Shown here piece by piece: positions 1 through 10,124 of a stretch of 64,000 bases of DNA. The stretch's first letter is position 1. Every line of letters starts with the position of its first letter. This stretch comes from Balneolaceae bacterium UBA7797. Its GTDB lineage: Bacteria > Bacteroidota > Rhodothermia > Balneolales > Balneolaceae. The notes beneath the pieces are model-generated. The model had not been told where the DNA came from, did no database searches, and saw only the letters and a program-made list of their open reading frames with translations. Position numbers and translations under genes: made by a program. The stretch lies in NCBI GenBank assembly GCA_002480645.1, contig DLCN01000006.1, positions 124,001 through 188,000 on the forward strand. Reading direction: 5' to 3'.

Positions 1-1
1 G

Positions 2-3000
2 ATCATCATCATAGAATTTGAAACTGAAAAAGATAAACTTGTTGCACAGCAGGAAGTGAATGATGCCGTGGATAAAGCCCGGTCGGAATTGCCCAGGGTC
101 CTCACACAGGAACCGGCCGTGGAGGATTTCAATCCGGCCGACCAGCCCATCCTCAACATCAACTTATCCGGTAATTTCGATCTGGTTGAACTCAAGCAAT
201 ATGCGGATGAAATTAAAGATCAGATCGAGAGCCTTTCTTCGATCAATGAGGTTGAGATCGTAGGTGCACTGGAAAGAGAGATCCAGGTAAATGTAGATCT
301 GACTGCCATGAATGCCCGTGGTGTTTCGCTGAATGCGATCAGCGGGGCCATCGCGAACAAGAACCTGACCATTTCATCCGGACAGATCGAAATGGGTGAC
401 ATGGAGCGATCCGTTCGGGTTGTGGGTGAGATCAGCTCGCCTGAGCAACTTGAGGACATAATCATTACCAACAATCGGGGTGAAAATGTGTATCTCAAAG
501 ATATTGCCACCATCACCGATGGATTTGCAGATCGCGAAAGCTATGCCCGATTGAATGGGGAACCGGTAATAACCCTGAACGTGAAAAAGAAAAGCGGGGA
601 AAACCTAATCGATGCTTCCGAAGCCAGTATGGCTATTGTATCCGAGCTTCAGGAAACCCAGTTTCCCGATGATCTGAATATCACCATCACAGGTGATCAG
701 TCGCAGGATACCAAAGACAGTGTTTCCAATTTATTCAACACCGTGATTCTTGGTTTTTTCTTCGTAGTGATCGTTCTCATGTTCATTATGGGAGTTCAGA
801 ATGCCGTTTTTGTAGGGCTGGCAATCCCTCTTTCTTCCCTCATTGCTTTTGCTGTCATGCCCCTCATGGGTTTCACTATCAATATGGTAGTACTGTTTGC
901 CTTGATCCTTGGTCTCGGTATCGTGGTTGATAACGCCATTGTGATCGTGGAGAATATCTACCGCTATGTAACCACTTCTGAATATTCCAAGATCGAAGCC
1001 GCAAAACGTGCCGCCGGTGAGATCGCACTTCCGGTCATTACCGGTACACTAACCACGATCGCACCATTTGTGCCTTTGCTATTCTGGACCGGGATCATCG
1101 GAAAGTTCATGATCTTTCTCCCGGTAACCATGATCCTCACCTTAGTAGCCTCCTTGGCGGTTGCGTTAATTATGAATCCCGTATTCGCTGTTAGTTTTAT
1201 GAGTGATGATGCGGATCACATTCATAAGAAAGAGAAAAAGCATGGGAACCGTACGTTATTCATAGCTAGTATGGTAGTGATATCCATTGCATTGATCTTC
1301 CATTTGATCGGCACGCCTTTTACGGGAAATCTGCTACTCTTTTTGCTGATGATGTATCTGGCGGAGCATTACTTCCTCGCGCCAATGATCAGCTATTTCA
1401 ATCTGAAGATTCTGCCCCGCTTACAAAAAGCCTATCATGATGGCATACAGTGGATCCTGATCGGAAAGCGTCCCTGGTTCTCACTTGCAGGAACTACTGC
1501 CTATCTGGTAATAAGTATCATAATTCTGGGTATTGCCTCGCCAAAGGTCGTGTTCTTTTCAGACAGTGAGCCGAATTTTATTTACGTTTATAACGAAATG
1601 CCCGCCGGTACTTCGCTGGATGAGACCAACCGGATAACAATGGAACTGGAAGATCGGGTGTACGAAGTTCTGGGAGAGAATAATCCCATCGTGAAATCGG
1701 TGATCTCTAACGTAGCTGTTGGTGCAAATTCCCGCTTCGATACCGATCCAACTCCAAGTCCCAATAAAAGTAAAGTGAGTATCTCATTCGTTGATTTTCA
1801 GGACCGTAATGGGGTTTCCACTCAGGATATTTTGAATGAGATCCGTGAAAAAGTAAAAGGAATTCCCGGAACGGAAGTCACAGTTGAGAAAGATCAGCGT
1901 GGTCCGTCTACAGGTAAACCGATCAATATTGAGATCTCAGGAGATGAATTTGAAGAACTCATCACCTTAACCGATCGCTTTCAGCGATTTATTGAGAATT
2001 CAGGAATTAAAGGGATAGAGGATCTGCAATCCGATCTGCAGATCAGTAATCCCGAATTGATCATTGATGTGGATGAAACCAAAGCGAATAGTTATGGAAT
2101 CAGTATCGCTCAGGTCGGCAGTACTCTGCGAACCGCATTGTTAGGAGATCCTATTTCTACCTTTCGTGAGGAAGAAGACGAGTATGATATCCGACTAAGA
2201 TTACAGGAAGCCGATCGTACAAATATCACCGATCTGATGAATATGAAACTACCCACTCAGAATGGAAATATCCCGATCTCTGCCGTAGCACAGCCGGAAT
2301 ATTCAACAAGTTACGGAGCAATCAACCGCCGTGATCTGGAACGGGTAGTTACACTTACATCAAATTTACTGGAAGGCTATAACGCCAACGAAGTAAACGC
2401 CCGGATCCGAGAATCACTCAACGATTTCGACATCCCTGAAGGGTACGAGATCTCGCTAACGGGTGAGCAGGAAGAACAAGCCGAAACAGCCGGTTTCCTG
2501 GGAGTAGCCTTATTCTCAGCGGTTGGATTGATCTTCTTAGTGCTGGTTTCACAATTCAATTCCATCGGTAAACCTTTGATCATCCTATCGCAGGTGATAT
2601 TCAGTCTGATCGGTGTATTCATTGGCTTTGCAACTTTCGGAATGGATATTTCTGTGGTACTTACCGGTATGGGTATAATCGCAGTGGCCGGGGTTGTAGT
2701 GAAGAACGGGATCATTCTCATCGACTACATTGATGTGTTGAGGAGTGAAGGGAAAGATCTGAAAGAAGCCGTGATCGAAGGTGGAGCTACCCGTCTCACA
2801 CCGGTTATTCTAACGGCAGCGTCAACCATTCTCGGACTGATCCCTCTGGCCATCGGGTTGAACATCGACTTCTACGGTTTGTTCGCGAGTTTAGAACCAA
2901 ATATCTATTTCGGTGGTGATAATGCTGCCTTCTGGGGTTCGCTCGCATGGACGATCATCTTTGGTCTAGGTTTCGCCACTTTCCTAACCCTGTTCCTGGT

Positions 3001-3061
3001 TCCGGCCATGTATTACATCGGTGTGCAAACCAAGAGCTGGTTTAAATCAAAATTTCAATAA
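2..3061 (+). CDS. RND-family efflux transporter permease, 5' partial
   Basis: Inner-membrane proton-driven pump of the AcrB/HAE class. The frame is open from base 2, so the true start lies upstream and TM1 plus the beginning of the first periplasmic domain are missing; a GTG at 56 is internal. Visible are the porter-domain remnant, TM2-TM6 with the TM4 signature GIVVDNAIVIVEN (AcrB has Asp-Asp; here Asp-Asn), a second periplasmic domain, and TM8-TM12 including KNGIILIDYIDV. Two extra hydrophobic stretches lie between TM6 and TM7, roughly bases 1250-1380. It should work with a periplasmic adaptor and an outer-membrane factor, presumably encoded upstream; the substrate cannot be read from sequence. 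A strong terminator follows. Confidence 0.93.
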   Translation: MIIIEFETEKDKLVAQQEVNDAVDKARSELPRVLTQEPAVEDFNPADQPILNINLSGNFDLVELKQYADEIKDQIESLSSINEVEIVGALEREIQVNVDLTAMNARGVSLNAISGAIANKNLTISSGQIEMGDMERSVRVVGEISSPEQLEDIIITNNRGENVYLKDIATITDGFADRESYARLNGEPVITLNVKKKSGENLIDASEASMAIVSELQETQFPDDLNITITGDQSQDTKDSVSNLFNTVILGFFFVVIVLMFIMGVQNAVFVGLAIPLSSLIAFAVMPLMGFTINMVVLFALILGLGIVVDNAIVIVENIYRYVTTSEYSKIEAAKRAAGEIALPVITGTLTTIAPFVPLLFWTGIIGKFMIFLPVTMILTLVASLAVALIMNPVFAVSFMSDDADHIHKKEKKHGNRTLFIASMVVISIALIFHLIGTPFTGNLLLFLLMMYLAEHYFLAPMISYFNLKILPRLQKAYHDGIQWILIGKRPWFSLAGTTAYLVISIIILGIASPKVVFFSDSEPNFIYVYNEMPAGTSLDETNRITMELEDRVYEVLGENNPIVKSVISNVAVGANSRFDTDPTPSPNKSKVSISFVDFQDRNGVSTQDILNEIREKVKGIPGTEVTVEKDQRGPSTGKPINIEISGDEFEELITLTDRFQRFIENSGIKGIEDLQSDLQISNPELIIDVDETKANSYGISIAQVGSTLRTALLGDPISTFREEEDEYDIRLRLQEADRTNITDLMNMKLPTQNGNIPISAVAQPEYSTSYGAINRRDLERVVTLTSNLLEGYNANEVNARIRESLNDFDIPEGYEISLTGEQEEQAETAGFLGVALFSAVGLIFLVLVSQFNSIGKPLIILSQVIFSLIGVFIGFATFGMDISVVLTGMGIIAVAGVVVKNGIILIDYIDVLRSEGKDLKEAVIEGGATRLTPVILTAASTILGLIPLAIGLNIDFYGLFASLEPNIYFGGDNAAFWGSLAWTIIFGLGFATFLTLFLVPAMYYIGVQTKSWFKSKFQ

Positions 3062-3111
3062 AGAATCCTTAAACCACAAGGAGTCCCAATTCTCCCTTGT
3101 GTCCCTAAAAG

Positions 3112-3146
3112 CCCCGCAGTGGTGAGAAACTGCGGGGTTATTTTTG
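3112..3146 (+). terminator. Rho-independent terminator after the RND gene
   Basis: A perfect 9-bp stem (ccccgcagt, 3112-3120, with actgcgggg, 3129-3137) closes an 8-nt loop and is followed by a T-rich tail (ttattttt). It lies 50 bases after the RND stop and insulates the thioesterase gene. Confidence 0.9.
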
Positions 3147-3202
3147 CGAGAATTAATTAGTTTACAGGAAATATTCATCAGTGATCAAATCAGGAAAAGG
3201 TT

Positions 3203-3940
3203 ATGAGTAAACAATCAACTACCCATCAGGAGTCTTTCACCATTCGGGCAAACGAGGTTGATATTACCGGTAAAGCAACTTTACCTGCTATTTTGAGTCT
3301 TTTCCAGGAAGTGGCCGGAAATAATGCCAAAGCCCTGAATTTTGATATAACTGATATGCATGAACAGAATCTGACCTGGGTACTGCATAGAATGGATATT
3401 AACATTAACCGGTTACCGGATTGGCGGCAGACCATCACTATCGAAACGTGGCCTGCATCAGGAGATGCTCTTCGTGCGTACAGGAATTACAGAATTCTTG
3501 ACGATTCGGGTAATGAACTCATCAATTGTCTTAGTTACTGGATGATCATCAATCTGGAAACACGTCGGGCTACACGAATTCCCGAAGCAGTTCTGGCAAC
3601 CCGGCTAACCGAACGAGAGCATGTTACCCCGGTGAAATCGAATCGTATCCGTCCATTCCGGGATGGAGATAAGAACATTTCATTTACTGTTCGCCGATCT
3701 GATCTGGATATGAATAATCATGTAAATAATGCCCGGTTTATGGAATGGATGGTGGAACTGCTTTCGTATGAAGAGATCCATTCCCTTTCCAATTTCGATA
3801 TAGTTTTTATGCATGAAGGTTTACTGGGAGATACGCTTACATCTTCCGTAAAACACACTGAGGAAAAGTCGGTTAGCTTTACACTTAGTAATCAGACCGA
3901 ACAACCGATCGCAGTTGCAGAAGCGACCCTTAGAAATTAA
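3203..3940 (+). CDS. Acyl-ACP thioesterase (FatA/FatB-like)
   Basis: Cytoplasmic enzyme predicted to hydrolyse acyl-ACP to free fatty acid, ending chain elongation. The 245 residues fit two tandem hotdog domains of the plant-type acyl-ACP thioesterase family. The second domain carries DMNNHVNN, giving the D-x-N-x-H catalytic pattern as Asp169, Asn171 and His173. A glutamate in HEGLLGD (Glu205) sits where plant enzymes have Glu-Cys; the Cys is replaced by Gly, as I understand is common in bacteria. Chain-length preference is unknown. The gene is monocistronic behind a terminator and converges with the aldo/keto reductase, sharing 4 bases at the 3' ends. It could be functionally linked to the LuxC/LuxE-like pair at 26-28 kb, but only by inference. 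Confidence 0.87.
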   Translation: MSKQSTTHQESFTIRANEVDITGKATLPAILSLFQEVAGNNAKALNFDITDMHEQNLTWVLHRMDININRLPDWRQTITIETWPASGDALRAYRNYRILDDSGNELINCLSYWMIINLETRRATRIPEAVLATRLTEREHVTPVKSNRIRPFRDGDKNISFTVRRSDLDMNNHVNNARFMEWMVELLSYEEIHSLSNFDIVFMHEGLLGDTLTSSVKHTEEKSVSFTLSNQTEQPIAVAEATLRN

Positions 3941-4758
3941 TTATCCCATTCCGGTGCAAAATCCGGATTAACGACTCTTTTATCTTTATCGAGGTCGTCG
4001 ATGGCATAAAAGTCATCGTCTTCGAGTACAAAATCGTAGATATCGATATTTGCTTCCAGATGTTCTTTGCTGGATGCTTTCGGTATCACGACCACCTGTT
4101 CCTGCTCTACCAGCCACCGAAGTGCGATCTGTGCCGGTGTCTTTCCGTATTTTTCACCTAACTCGATAAGCAGCGGTTCTTGCAGGATACTACCCTGTCC
4201 CAAAGGACTGTAAGCGGTCACCAAAATATCCTGATCGGCTGCATAATCCAGCAGATCGAACTGACCCAGTAGTGGATGGTATTCGACCTGATTACAGAAT
4301 ATGGGAGCCGCCAGATCTTCATTTACTTCTTTCAATAATTTCATCGGGAAATTACTCACCCCGATATTCAACACTTTACCCTGATCACGCAGCGAGAGCA
4401 TGGCTTCCATTGTTTTTTCAACCGGCACATCCGGATTGGGCCAGTGGATCAATAACAAATCCACATAGGGAATATCCAGTTCCTGAAGCGAGCGTTCGGT
4501 AGATTTCAGTACCTTATCGGGTTCCAGATTCTTCCAGTCCACTTTGGTGGTTATGAAAAGCTCCTCTCTTTTTACATGAGACTGACGGATGGCATTGCCC
4601 ACCTCTCTCTCATTCTTATAATCCTGAGCAGTATCGATATGGCGATATCCCATATTCAATGCTGCTTTAATGGTTTGTTCTCCAGTTTTCCCAATTAATG
4701 TATAGGTGCCAAGTCCGATCTCCGGTACTTCCACCCCCTGAATGGTTTTAAACTGCAT
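3937..4758 (-). CDS. Aldo/keto reductase
   Basis: NADPH-dependent cytoplasmic carbonyl reductase of the AKR5-like, 2,5-diketo-D-gluconate reductase type. The 273 residues contain the full catalytic tetrad: Asp42 and Tyr47 (IDTAQDYKNE), Lys72 (TTKVDW) and His105 (LLLIHWPN). The C-terminal cofactor region IPKASS is present. The start is ATG. The gene is convergent with the thioesterase and about 47 bases downstream of the large T9SS gene on the same strand, with no clear functional tie. AKRs of this type are promiscuous; detoxification of aldehydes or methylglyoxal is plausible but unproven. Confidence 0.9.
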   Translation of the reverse strand: MQFKTIQGVEVPEIGLGTYTLIGKTGEQTIKAALNMGYRHIDTAQDYKNEREVGNAIRQSHVKREELFITTKVDWKNLEPDKVLKSTERSLQELDIPYVDLLLIHWPNPDVPVEKTMEAMLSLRDQGKVLNIGVSNFPMKLLKEVNEDLAAPIFCNQVEYHPLLGQFDLLDYAADQDILVTAYSPLGQGSILQEPLLIELGEKYGKTPAQIALRWLVEQEQVVVIPKASSKEHLEANIDIYDFVLEDDDFYAIDDLDKDKRVVNPDFAPEWDN

Positions 4759-4805
4759 GTCAGTGATTGGTGTATTTTTTCTTTAAGTATTAATGATTGC
4801 GGACA

Positions 4806-7559
4806 CTACTTAACAAGTGTCATTTTTCGGGTAAAAATATTGGCCCCTACCTCTAATTGATAAATATACATACCACTCGGCAGGCCTGTTGCATCCCATT
4901 CAAATTCGTGATCGCCACCCGGAAGAACTCCTTCAGCAAGAACCGCTACGGGTTGCCCTACTATATTAAACACTGATAATTTAACAGGCAATGATTCGGG
5001 TAAATATATCGAAATCGTAGTAGCCGGATTGAACGGGTTCGGATAATTCTGATGTAATTGTACCTCATCCGGTTTGTCAATTTCTGTTTCGCTTACCCCC
5101 GGAGGAACCATAATAAATCTGAACCGGTCATCAATAACCGTCTCGTCCAGTTCAACAGGTTCGAACTCTGATTCCGTTTCAATTTGTTTTAAATAATGAG
5201 ACGGGGAGTAGTCAAATTTCTTTTCCCAACCTTTGTATACTTCTGTGATCTCTTCTGTGATTTGGTCTTCCACAAAGAGTCTCCATTCAGCAGGGAGCCC
5301 GTTTGCTTCAGTAATATTAATACTAAACTCCCCTTTCAGATCAGTAACAAATCCAATGGGTACCGTAATTTTTTGAGTTTCAGATGTTTCAATATTCCAG
5401 GTTTTCTTCCAGGAATTTCCATCCTGCATTCCCAGATAAATAAAGCCCGGGTTATCCGGCTTATACCCCAGTATCATCGAAAGTTGTAAGTGATCTTCGT
5501 ATAATAACTGTTCTTGAGCTGGAGTAAAATGAATAGAGATCTCTTCCTTTTGTTTTCCATTACTCAGCATTATCGATACAGTGGGTACTTCTTCTTCTGT
5601 AATTTCTTCTGATTCAGCGGGAAGGTAGGATGTCAGTGCCGGATCGTATTCGATCGTAAGTGAAGAGTTCAAAGAATCTGCCTGTACCCAGAATAATGCA
5701 TTTGGAGGTATAATCTCATGTTTTTGTTTAGCCTGAAGATCTTCAAATAGCGACCCCGGTGAAGACACTTCATAAATGACCGGTCTGAGCGATCGGTATC
5801 CGCTCAACTGAGTCACCGTTTGCATGAATTGATCAACACGGAGGGTATCCCCGCTGTTATTTTGTAACAGATTGAACCCTTCAACTCCATCGATGATCCC
5901 ATTCTCATTTGCATCCGTAGCTGTTAAACTAAATTTCCATGGAGCACCTGCGGAGGTTTCGGAAAGTGTATCGCTTTGATTGATCGTGGTGGTATCTCTT
6001 TCAGGCTGATAATAAAATTGAAGTGTATTAGTGCCGGTTTGTGGAATTTCATCATTGATCCTGACGAATTTCCCCTTCGCTTCATTCCAGCTGTAAAGTT
6101 CATTCATCGCCATTTTGTAACTAAATACATCCTCACCGGAAATCGGATACCAGCCAGGTGTAAATGGAGTTTCCTCAATGTTTATCTGACTTGCTGATGT
6201 ACCCGAGGCCGTCAAAGTTCCTGAAAGTGGTGTAGCTCCAATTTCAGTTGTTGAGGGATTTCCGGAAACCGCAGTGGAAACCGTTCTTTCCGGTTTTGTA
6301 TTCACTGACTTCACGATCATATTCGAACGATCGTTTAGTACCAATAATCCGTTTTCATCCAACAATTGGATCTTTCCTTTACTGCTTTTCTGGTCAGCCA
6401 GTTGTTGCAGTCCGCTGATCTGGCGTCTTCCCTTTGGTTCCAGAAAATCCTGTTGTCCAAATTCATATCCAAAACCATTGATCAGGAGCTTCCAACCATC
6501 AAGATCAACCACGGCATTCTCTAGGTTCTGTAATTCAACCACATCAGAATCGGAATCACCGGTGACTTCCGCTTTTCTTACAATGATATTTGGCATCTCG
6601 TTATCGTTGATGAGCACTGCCTGACTCACAAAATCCCCGAAGTGACCTTTTGATAAATTCTTCAATTCGAAAAACAGCGATTCTGTCCCTTCGTACTGTT
6701 CATCATCTGAAACCGGCACAGTAACTGCATAAACTGCATCTCCGATCAAGCCGGTGAAATTGAATGTAACTGATCTAAAATCCGGAAGGTCTGAAGTATC
6801 AGCGGTTGAATTCCACGCATTCATGGCCACATCTACTGTTAACCGTGAACCGTCATGACCATAAACAGCAACATTCAATTCTATACTATCACCTTCTGTC
6901 ACATAATCAATGGTCCGGTCGAACATAACTACAGGAGCTTCCAGTAACCGGAAATTCGTTCCCGGCACAGGAAATGGAAGATCGCCGGAAGAACGCCAAT
7001 GAGCCGGATCCGTTACCAGATCCTGTAACATCTCTATGGTACCGCTTACCCCGTTTCTCAGGTGATACTGATGGTTCGATCCTGATGGTAAATTGACAAA
7101 AGATCTGGAGCTATTGGTTAGACTTTCAGGCAGATCAGAAATAGACTCATTTCCAATACTTACACCAAATATAAACCGATCTATTCCCTCATCTTTCTGA
7201 ATCAGAACGATCTCTGAACCCAAATTCTCACTTTTTATGATGGCATTGAACCGATCGTCAGAGGTATTGGTAATTCTGAGTACTTCCCCGGCATTCACTC
7301 TTTTATTGATCGAAATTTCGGCATAACCGGTGAACTGCTCCGCGTTTTTAGAAGCTATCCAAAGAGAAGTGGCCGGATGCAAATCCACCAAGGGTACTAT
7401 ATCGATCGTGGAGTTCGATGAATTTACCGTGGAAATCAATACATCACCCGGCAACAACAGTGTTTGAGCAAGCGCTACTGAGCTACTTAAACACAGAAGA
7501 AACAGAGGGATTATATGACGAACGATACCTTTTACTCTTGATAGTAGCTCTGGAACCAT
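4806..7559 (-). CDS. Secreted multidomain protein with Calx-beta-like and lamin-tail-like regions and a T9SS sorting domain
   Basis: About 917 residues. I take the ATG at 7559; an in-frame GTG at 7565 adds two residues. A basic N-terminus and a hydrophobic core ending SSVALAQ form a signal peptide. Residues roughly 210-325 look like a Calx-beta domain (YVTEGDSIELNV ... VSDDEQYEGTESL). The next about 100 residues resemble a lamin-tail domain (VVELQNLE, LDGWKLLI). A long middle region has no domain I recognise. The last about 85 residues are a T9SS type A sorting domain: HQNYPNPFNPATTISIYLP, a GQPVAVL strand, then SGMYIYQLEVG and a basic last strand. It is predicted to cross the outer membrane via T9SS and be surface-anchored or released. 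Function unknown. Confidence 0.85.
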   Translation of the reverse strand: MVPELLSRVKGIVRHIIPLFLLCLSSSVALAQTLLLPGDVLISTVNSSNSTIDIVPLVDLHPATSLWIASKNAEQFTGYAEISINKRVNAGEVLRITNTSDDRFNAIIKSENLGSEIVLIQKDEGIDRFIFGVSIGNESISDLPESLTNSSRSFVNLPSGSNHQYHLRNGVSGTIEMLQDLVTDPAHWRSSGDLPFPVPGTNFRLLEAPVVMFDRTIDYVTEGDSIELNVAVYGHDGSRLTVDVAMNAWNSTADTSDLPDFRSVTFNFTGLIGDAVYAVTVPVSDDEQYEGTESLFFELKNLSKGHFGDFVSQAVLINDNEMPNIIVRKAEVTGDSDSDVVELQNLENAVVDLDGWKLLINGFGYEFGQQDFLEPKGRRQISGLQQLADQKSSKGKIQLLDENGLLVLNDRSNMIVKSVNTKPERTVSTAVSGNPSTTEIGATPLSGTLTASGTSASQINIEETPFTPGWYPISGEDVFSYKMAMNELYSWNEAKGKFVRINDEIPQTGTNTLQFYYQPERDTTTINQSDTLSETSAGAPWKFSLTATDANENGIIDGVEGFNLLQNNSGDTLRVDQFMQTVTQLSGYRSLRPVIYEVSSPGSLFEDLQAKQKHEIIPPNALFWVQADSLNSSLTIEYDPALTSYLPAESEEITEEEVPTVSIMLSNGKQKEEISIHFTPAQEQLLYEDHLQLSMILGYKPDNPGFIYLGMQDGNSWKKTWNIETSETQKITVPIGFVTDLKGEFSINITEANGLPAEWRLFVEDQITEEITEVYKGWEKKFDYSPSHYLKQIETESEFEPVELDETVIDDRFRFIMVPPGVSETEIDKPDEVQLHQNYPNPFNPATTISIYLPESLPVKLSVFNIVGQPVAVLAEGVLPGGDHEFEWDATGLPSGMYIYQLEVGANIFTRKMTLVK

Positions 7560-7645
7560 AGGCACAGATGAATTTGCATGAGCGACAAGTGAATTAAAAG
7601 AATTCCTTTAACAATGGCACATTAAATCTTTCAATACCTAAATTT

Positions 7646-8926
7646 TTAATCCTCAGGCTCCGGTTCATGTAATTTTCCTTCAGATGCGGCAACTGCCATT
7701 GCAACCGTGGCATCCCCGGTTACATTTACGGTGGTTCGTAACATATCAAGGGGGCGATCGATCGCAAAAATTAATGCTAGACCGGCCTCAGGAATACCTG
7801 CCTGAGCAAGTACAATTACCAACATCACCATACCGGCACCGGGAACAGCAGCAGATCCGATAGAAGCTAAGGTAGCGGTTAGAATAATGCCCAGTTGTGC
7901 GGTAAGGCTAAGATCCATCCCAAAAGCCTGAGCAATAAATACTGCAGCAACTGCCTGATATAAACTCGTACCATCCATGTTGATGGTTGCGCCAATGGGC
8001 AACACAAAGCTGGAAACGTCTTCATCAACACCTAAATGGTCCTCCACTCTCTCCATGGTAACCGGTAAGGTAGCTGCACTGGAACTGGTCGAAAATGCCA
8101 GCAACTGTGCCGGTGAGATCCCATTCAGGAAAAAGAAGGGTGATTTTTTTACAAATACCGTGACGATCGTTACATATACGACGATCATTAAAGCTAAACC
8201 GGTAATCACACAGAGTGCATAGAAACCGAGCGCTACAAAAAGATCAGCTGTGGGGGCTTCAACAATAAGTGCAGCTAATAATGCGAATACACCATAGGGA
8301 GCTGCTTTCATGATGAGGTCGATCAGTTTAAGTATCACCTCATTAAAACTGTCAAAAAACAGTTTAACCGGTCTGGCCTGCTCTTCTGGGATCAGGATCA
8401 TTCCGATGGCGAAGAAAATGGCAAAGAAAATAACCTGAAGCATATTTCTGTTTTCACTGGCTGCCGCTACAATATTACTTGGAACAAGATCTTCTAACGC
8501 TTGCAGCGGACCGGTTTCCATTTGCCGCTTTGCATCCGAGATCCTCATATCCGCTTCGTTCTTGTAACTGTCTAATAACTCAGTTCGGGTTTCTTCAGAA
8601 ATGGTCTTACCGGGCTGAAAAGTATTTACCACCACCAAACCAATAGTTACTGCAATGGTGGTTGTGATGAGATACAAAACAATGGTCTTTCCCCCCATCT
8701 TAGAAAGCTTGGAAATATCCTTCAAGTCTGAAACCCCTTTGATCAGTGAAGCCAGGATCAACGGGACAGCGATCAGTTTCAACGCATTGATAAAAATAGT
8801 CCCAAATGGCTTGATCCAGTCTGATACGAACTCAGGTCCCCAGGAAAATTGAACCATACCTAAGGCAAACACTACGCCTGCAACCATCCCGATTATAATT
8901 TGCCAGTGTAATTTTTTATACCACAT
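7646..8926 (-). CDS. Dicarboxylate/amino acid:cation symporter (DAACS family)
   Basis: Inner-membrane Na+- or H+-coupled transporter related to GltP/GltPh, for glutamate/aspartate or C4-dicarboxylates. The 426 residues show eight hydrophobic helices, the serine-rich HP1 tip (STSSSAATLP), the TM7 cation motif NMDGTSLYQ, an HP2 region (GSAAVPGAG) and TM8 DRPLDMLRTTVNVTGD, whose Asp and Arg contact substrate in GltPh. A loop of about 45 charged residues follows TM3 (around residues 105-150). The start is ATG. It is followed upstream on the same strand, after 22 bases, by the DUF92 gene, so cotranscription from the DUF3098 side is possible. Confidence 0.93.
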   Translation of the reverse strand: MWYKKLHWQIIIGMVAGVVFALGMVQFSWGPEFVSDWIKPFGTIFINALKLIAVPLILASLIKGVSDLKDISKLSKMGGKTIVLYLITTTIAVTIGLVVVNTFQPGKTISEETRTELLDSYKNEADMRISDAKRQMETGPLQALEDLVPSNIVAAASENRNMLQVIFFAIFFAIGMILIPEEQARPVKLFFDSFNEVILKLIDLIMKAAPYGVFALLAALIVEAPTADLFVALGFYALCVITGLALMIVVYVTIVTVFVKKSPFFFLNGISPAQLLAFSTSSSAATLPVTMERVEDHLGVDEDVSSFVLPIGATINMDGTSLYQAVAAVFIAQAFGMDLSLTAQLGIILTATLASIGSAAVPGAGMVMLVIVLAQAGIPEAGLALIFAIDRPLDMLRTTVNVTGDATVAMAVAASEGKLHEPEPED

Positions 8927-8948
8927 AAGAGATTATTTTTATGATTTA

Positions 8949-9776
8949 TCAGGTCCCTAATATTGCAAACAGGATCGTTACTGCTACAGATGCACTGCCT
9001 GAAGCCAACCAGTTTACCAGATTATTATCCACATAACTGAACCGGTTCACCAGTAATTTCCGACTGAATGACCCAAGTGTTTTCCCCTGGATCTTTGCTC
9101 CCAGCCACGAATCCACAAAACTACCGGTTAATCCGGCAATTGCAATCATCAATACCGTAAAAAAATTCATTTCCAGATTTGTAAGCCAAAATACCACAGC
9201 GATCAACAGTGCGCCGGCAAAAGACGCCAACGTACCTGCTACGCTAACTCCTCCGTCCGTACCGGGTTTTACCGAGCTAAAAGAGGAGATCAGATATGTC
9301 TTCCCTTTTACACGATGACCGCCAATTTCTGATGCCCAGGTATCAGAGGTGGCAAAAGCGATACTTGAGGCGGCTGCGATCATAAAAACGGGTGATTCAA
9401 ACAAAAAACCGATCACGATCCACAGGCTAAACCAAAATCCGTTCGACCACACCTGCATTCCGTCTCTTCTAAACTTGGTTTCTGTGAGAGTATCTTCTGA
9501 AATAAGATCTTTTGAGAGTAAAGAACTTGAAATAAAAAAGGTAAGAATAAGCGCTGCTCCCGGAATTCCTCCAAGGCCGTAGGAGATCAATCCGAATGTA
9601 AAGGCGGAACGGGCACCATCAAGCGATAACCAGTTCATAAAAAAAGCGATGGTGACCAGTATGAATGACAATACAACGGCTATAATGATCCGTAAATGAT
9701 CTTCCGCCTTCGCTTCAAGAAGGAACACAAAAATAAGCGCAAACAGAAAGAGGATATTTATGATGCGGTCGAGCAC
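8949..9776 (-). CDS. DUF92 integral membrane protein (VTE6-like family)
   Basis: 275-residue polytopic membrane protein with about seven hydrophobic segments. It matches the DUF92 family, whose plant member VTE6 is a phytyl-phosphate kinase; the bacterial role is not settled. Conserved family stretches are visible: DGMQVWSNG, ATSDTWASEIGG, PGTDGGVSVAGTLAS and TGSFVDSWLGAKIQG. The start is GTG, one base after the stop of the DUF3098 gene, so the two are probably translated from one mRNA. A role in polyprenyl phosphate metabolism is inference only. Confidence 0.8.
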   Translation of the reverse strand: MLDRIINILFLFALIFVFLLEAKAEDHLRIIIAVVLSFILVTIAFFMNWLSLDGARSAFTFGLISYGLGGIPGAALILTFFISSSLLSKDLISEDTLTETKFRRDGMQVWSNGFWFSLWIVIGFLFESPVFMIAAASSIAFATSDTWASEIGGHRVKGKTYLISSFSSVKPGTDGGVSVAGTLASFAGALLIAVVFWLTNLEMNFFTVLMIAIAGLTGSFVDSWLGAKIQGKTLGSFSRKLLVNRFSYVDNNLVNWLASGSASVAVTILFAILGT

Positions 9777-9777
9777 C

Positions 9778-10029
9778 TCAGGCCGTAGCTTCTGAGTCGG
9801 ACTCCTGCGGTCGATCGTGTTTCATTATTGCGAAGATCACTACTACATATCCTGCGAGAATTACCAATGGAGATACATAAAGTGAAATCACCCCATCAAT
9901 TTCATTCTCGAGATACATGGCCGTAAAACCGGAAACGATCAATAATATGGCGATGCCGATCAGCTTATAATTGAATGCTGAAAAGAACATGGGGTTATCG
10001 TTGGCTTTTCGTTGTTTGCCTGTTGCCAT
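9778..10029 (-). CDS. DUF3098-like small membrane protein
   Basis: 83 residues: a basic N-terminus (MATGKQRKAN), two hydrophobic helices (about residues 22-42 and 50-70) joined by a short acidic loop, and an acidic C-terminal tail. Length and layout match DUF3098, a small family typical of Bacteroidota. It is divergent from maf and lies one base upstream of the DUF92 gene, so it is likely the first gene of that operon. Function unknown. Confidence 0.75.
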   Translation of the reverse strand: MATGKQRKANDNPMFFSAFNYKLIGIAILLIVSGFTAMYLENEIDGVISLYVSPLVILAGYVVVIFAIMKHDRPQESDSEATA

Positions 10030-10124
10030 ACTTGTATTTTAAATTCTTTACGTTATTGCGGTTTGAAACGGAGTGAGAAGTTATTTAATTATCTAATAAC
10101 TCCAAAAGAAGTGTACTCATTGAT

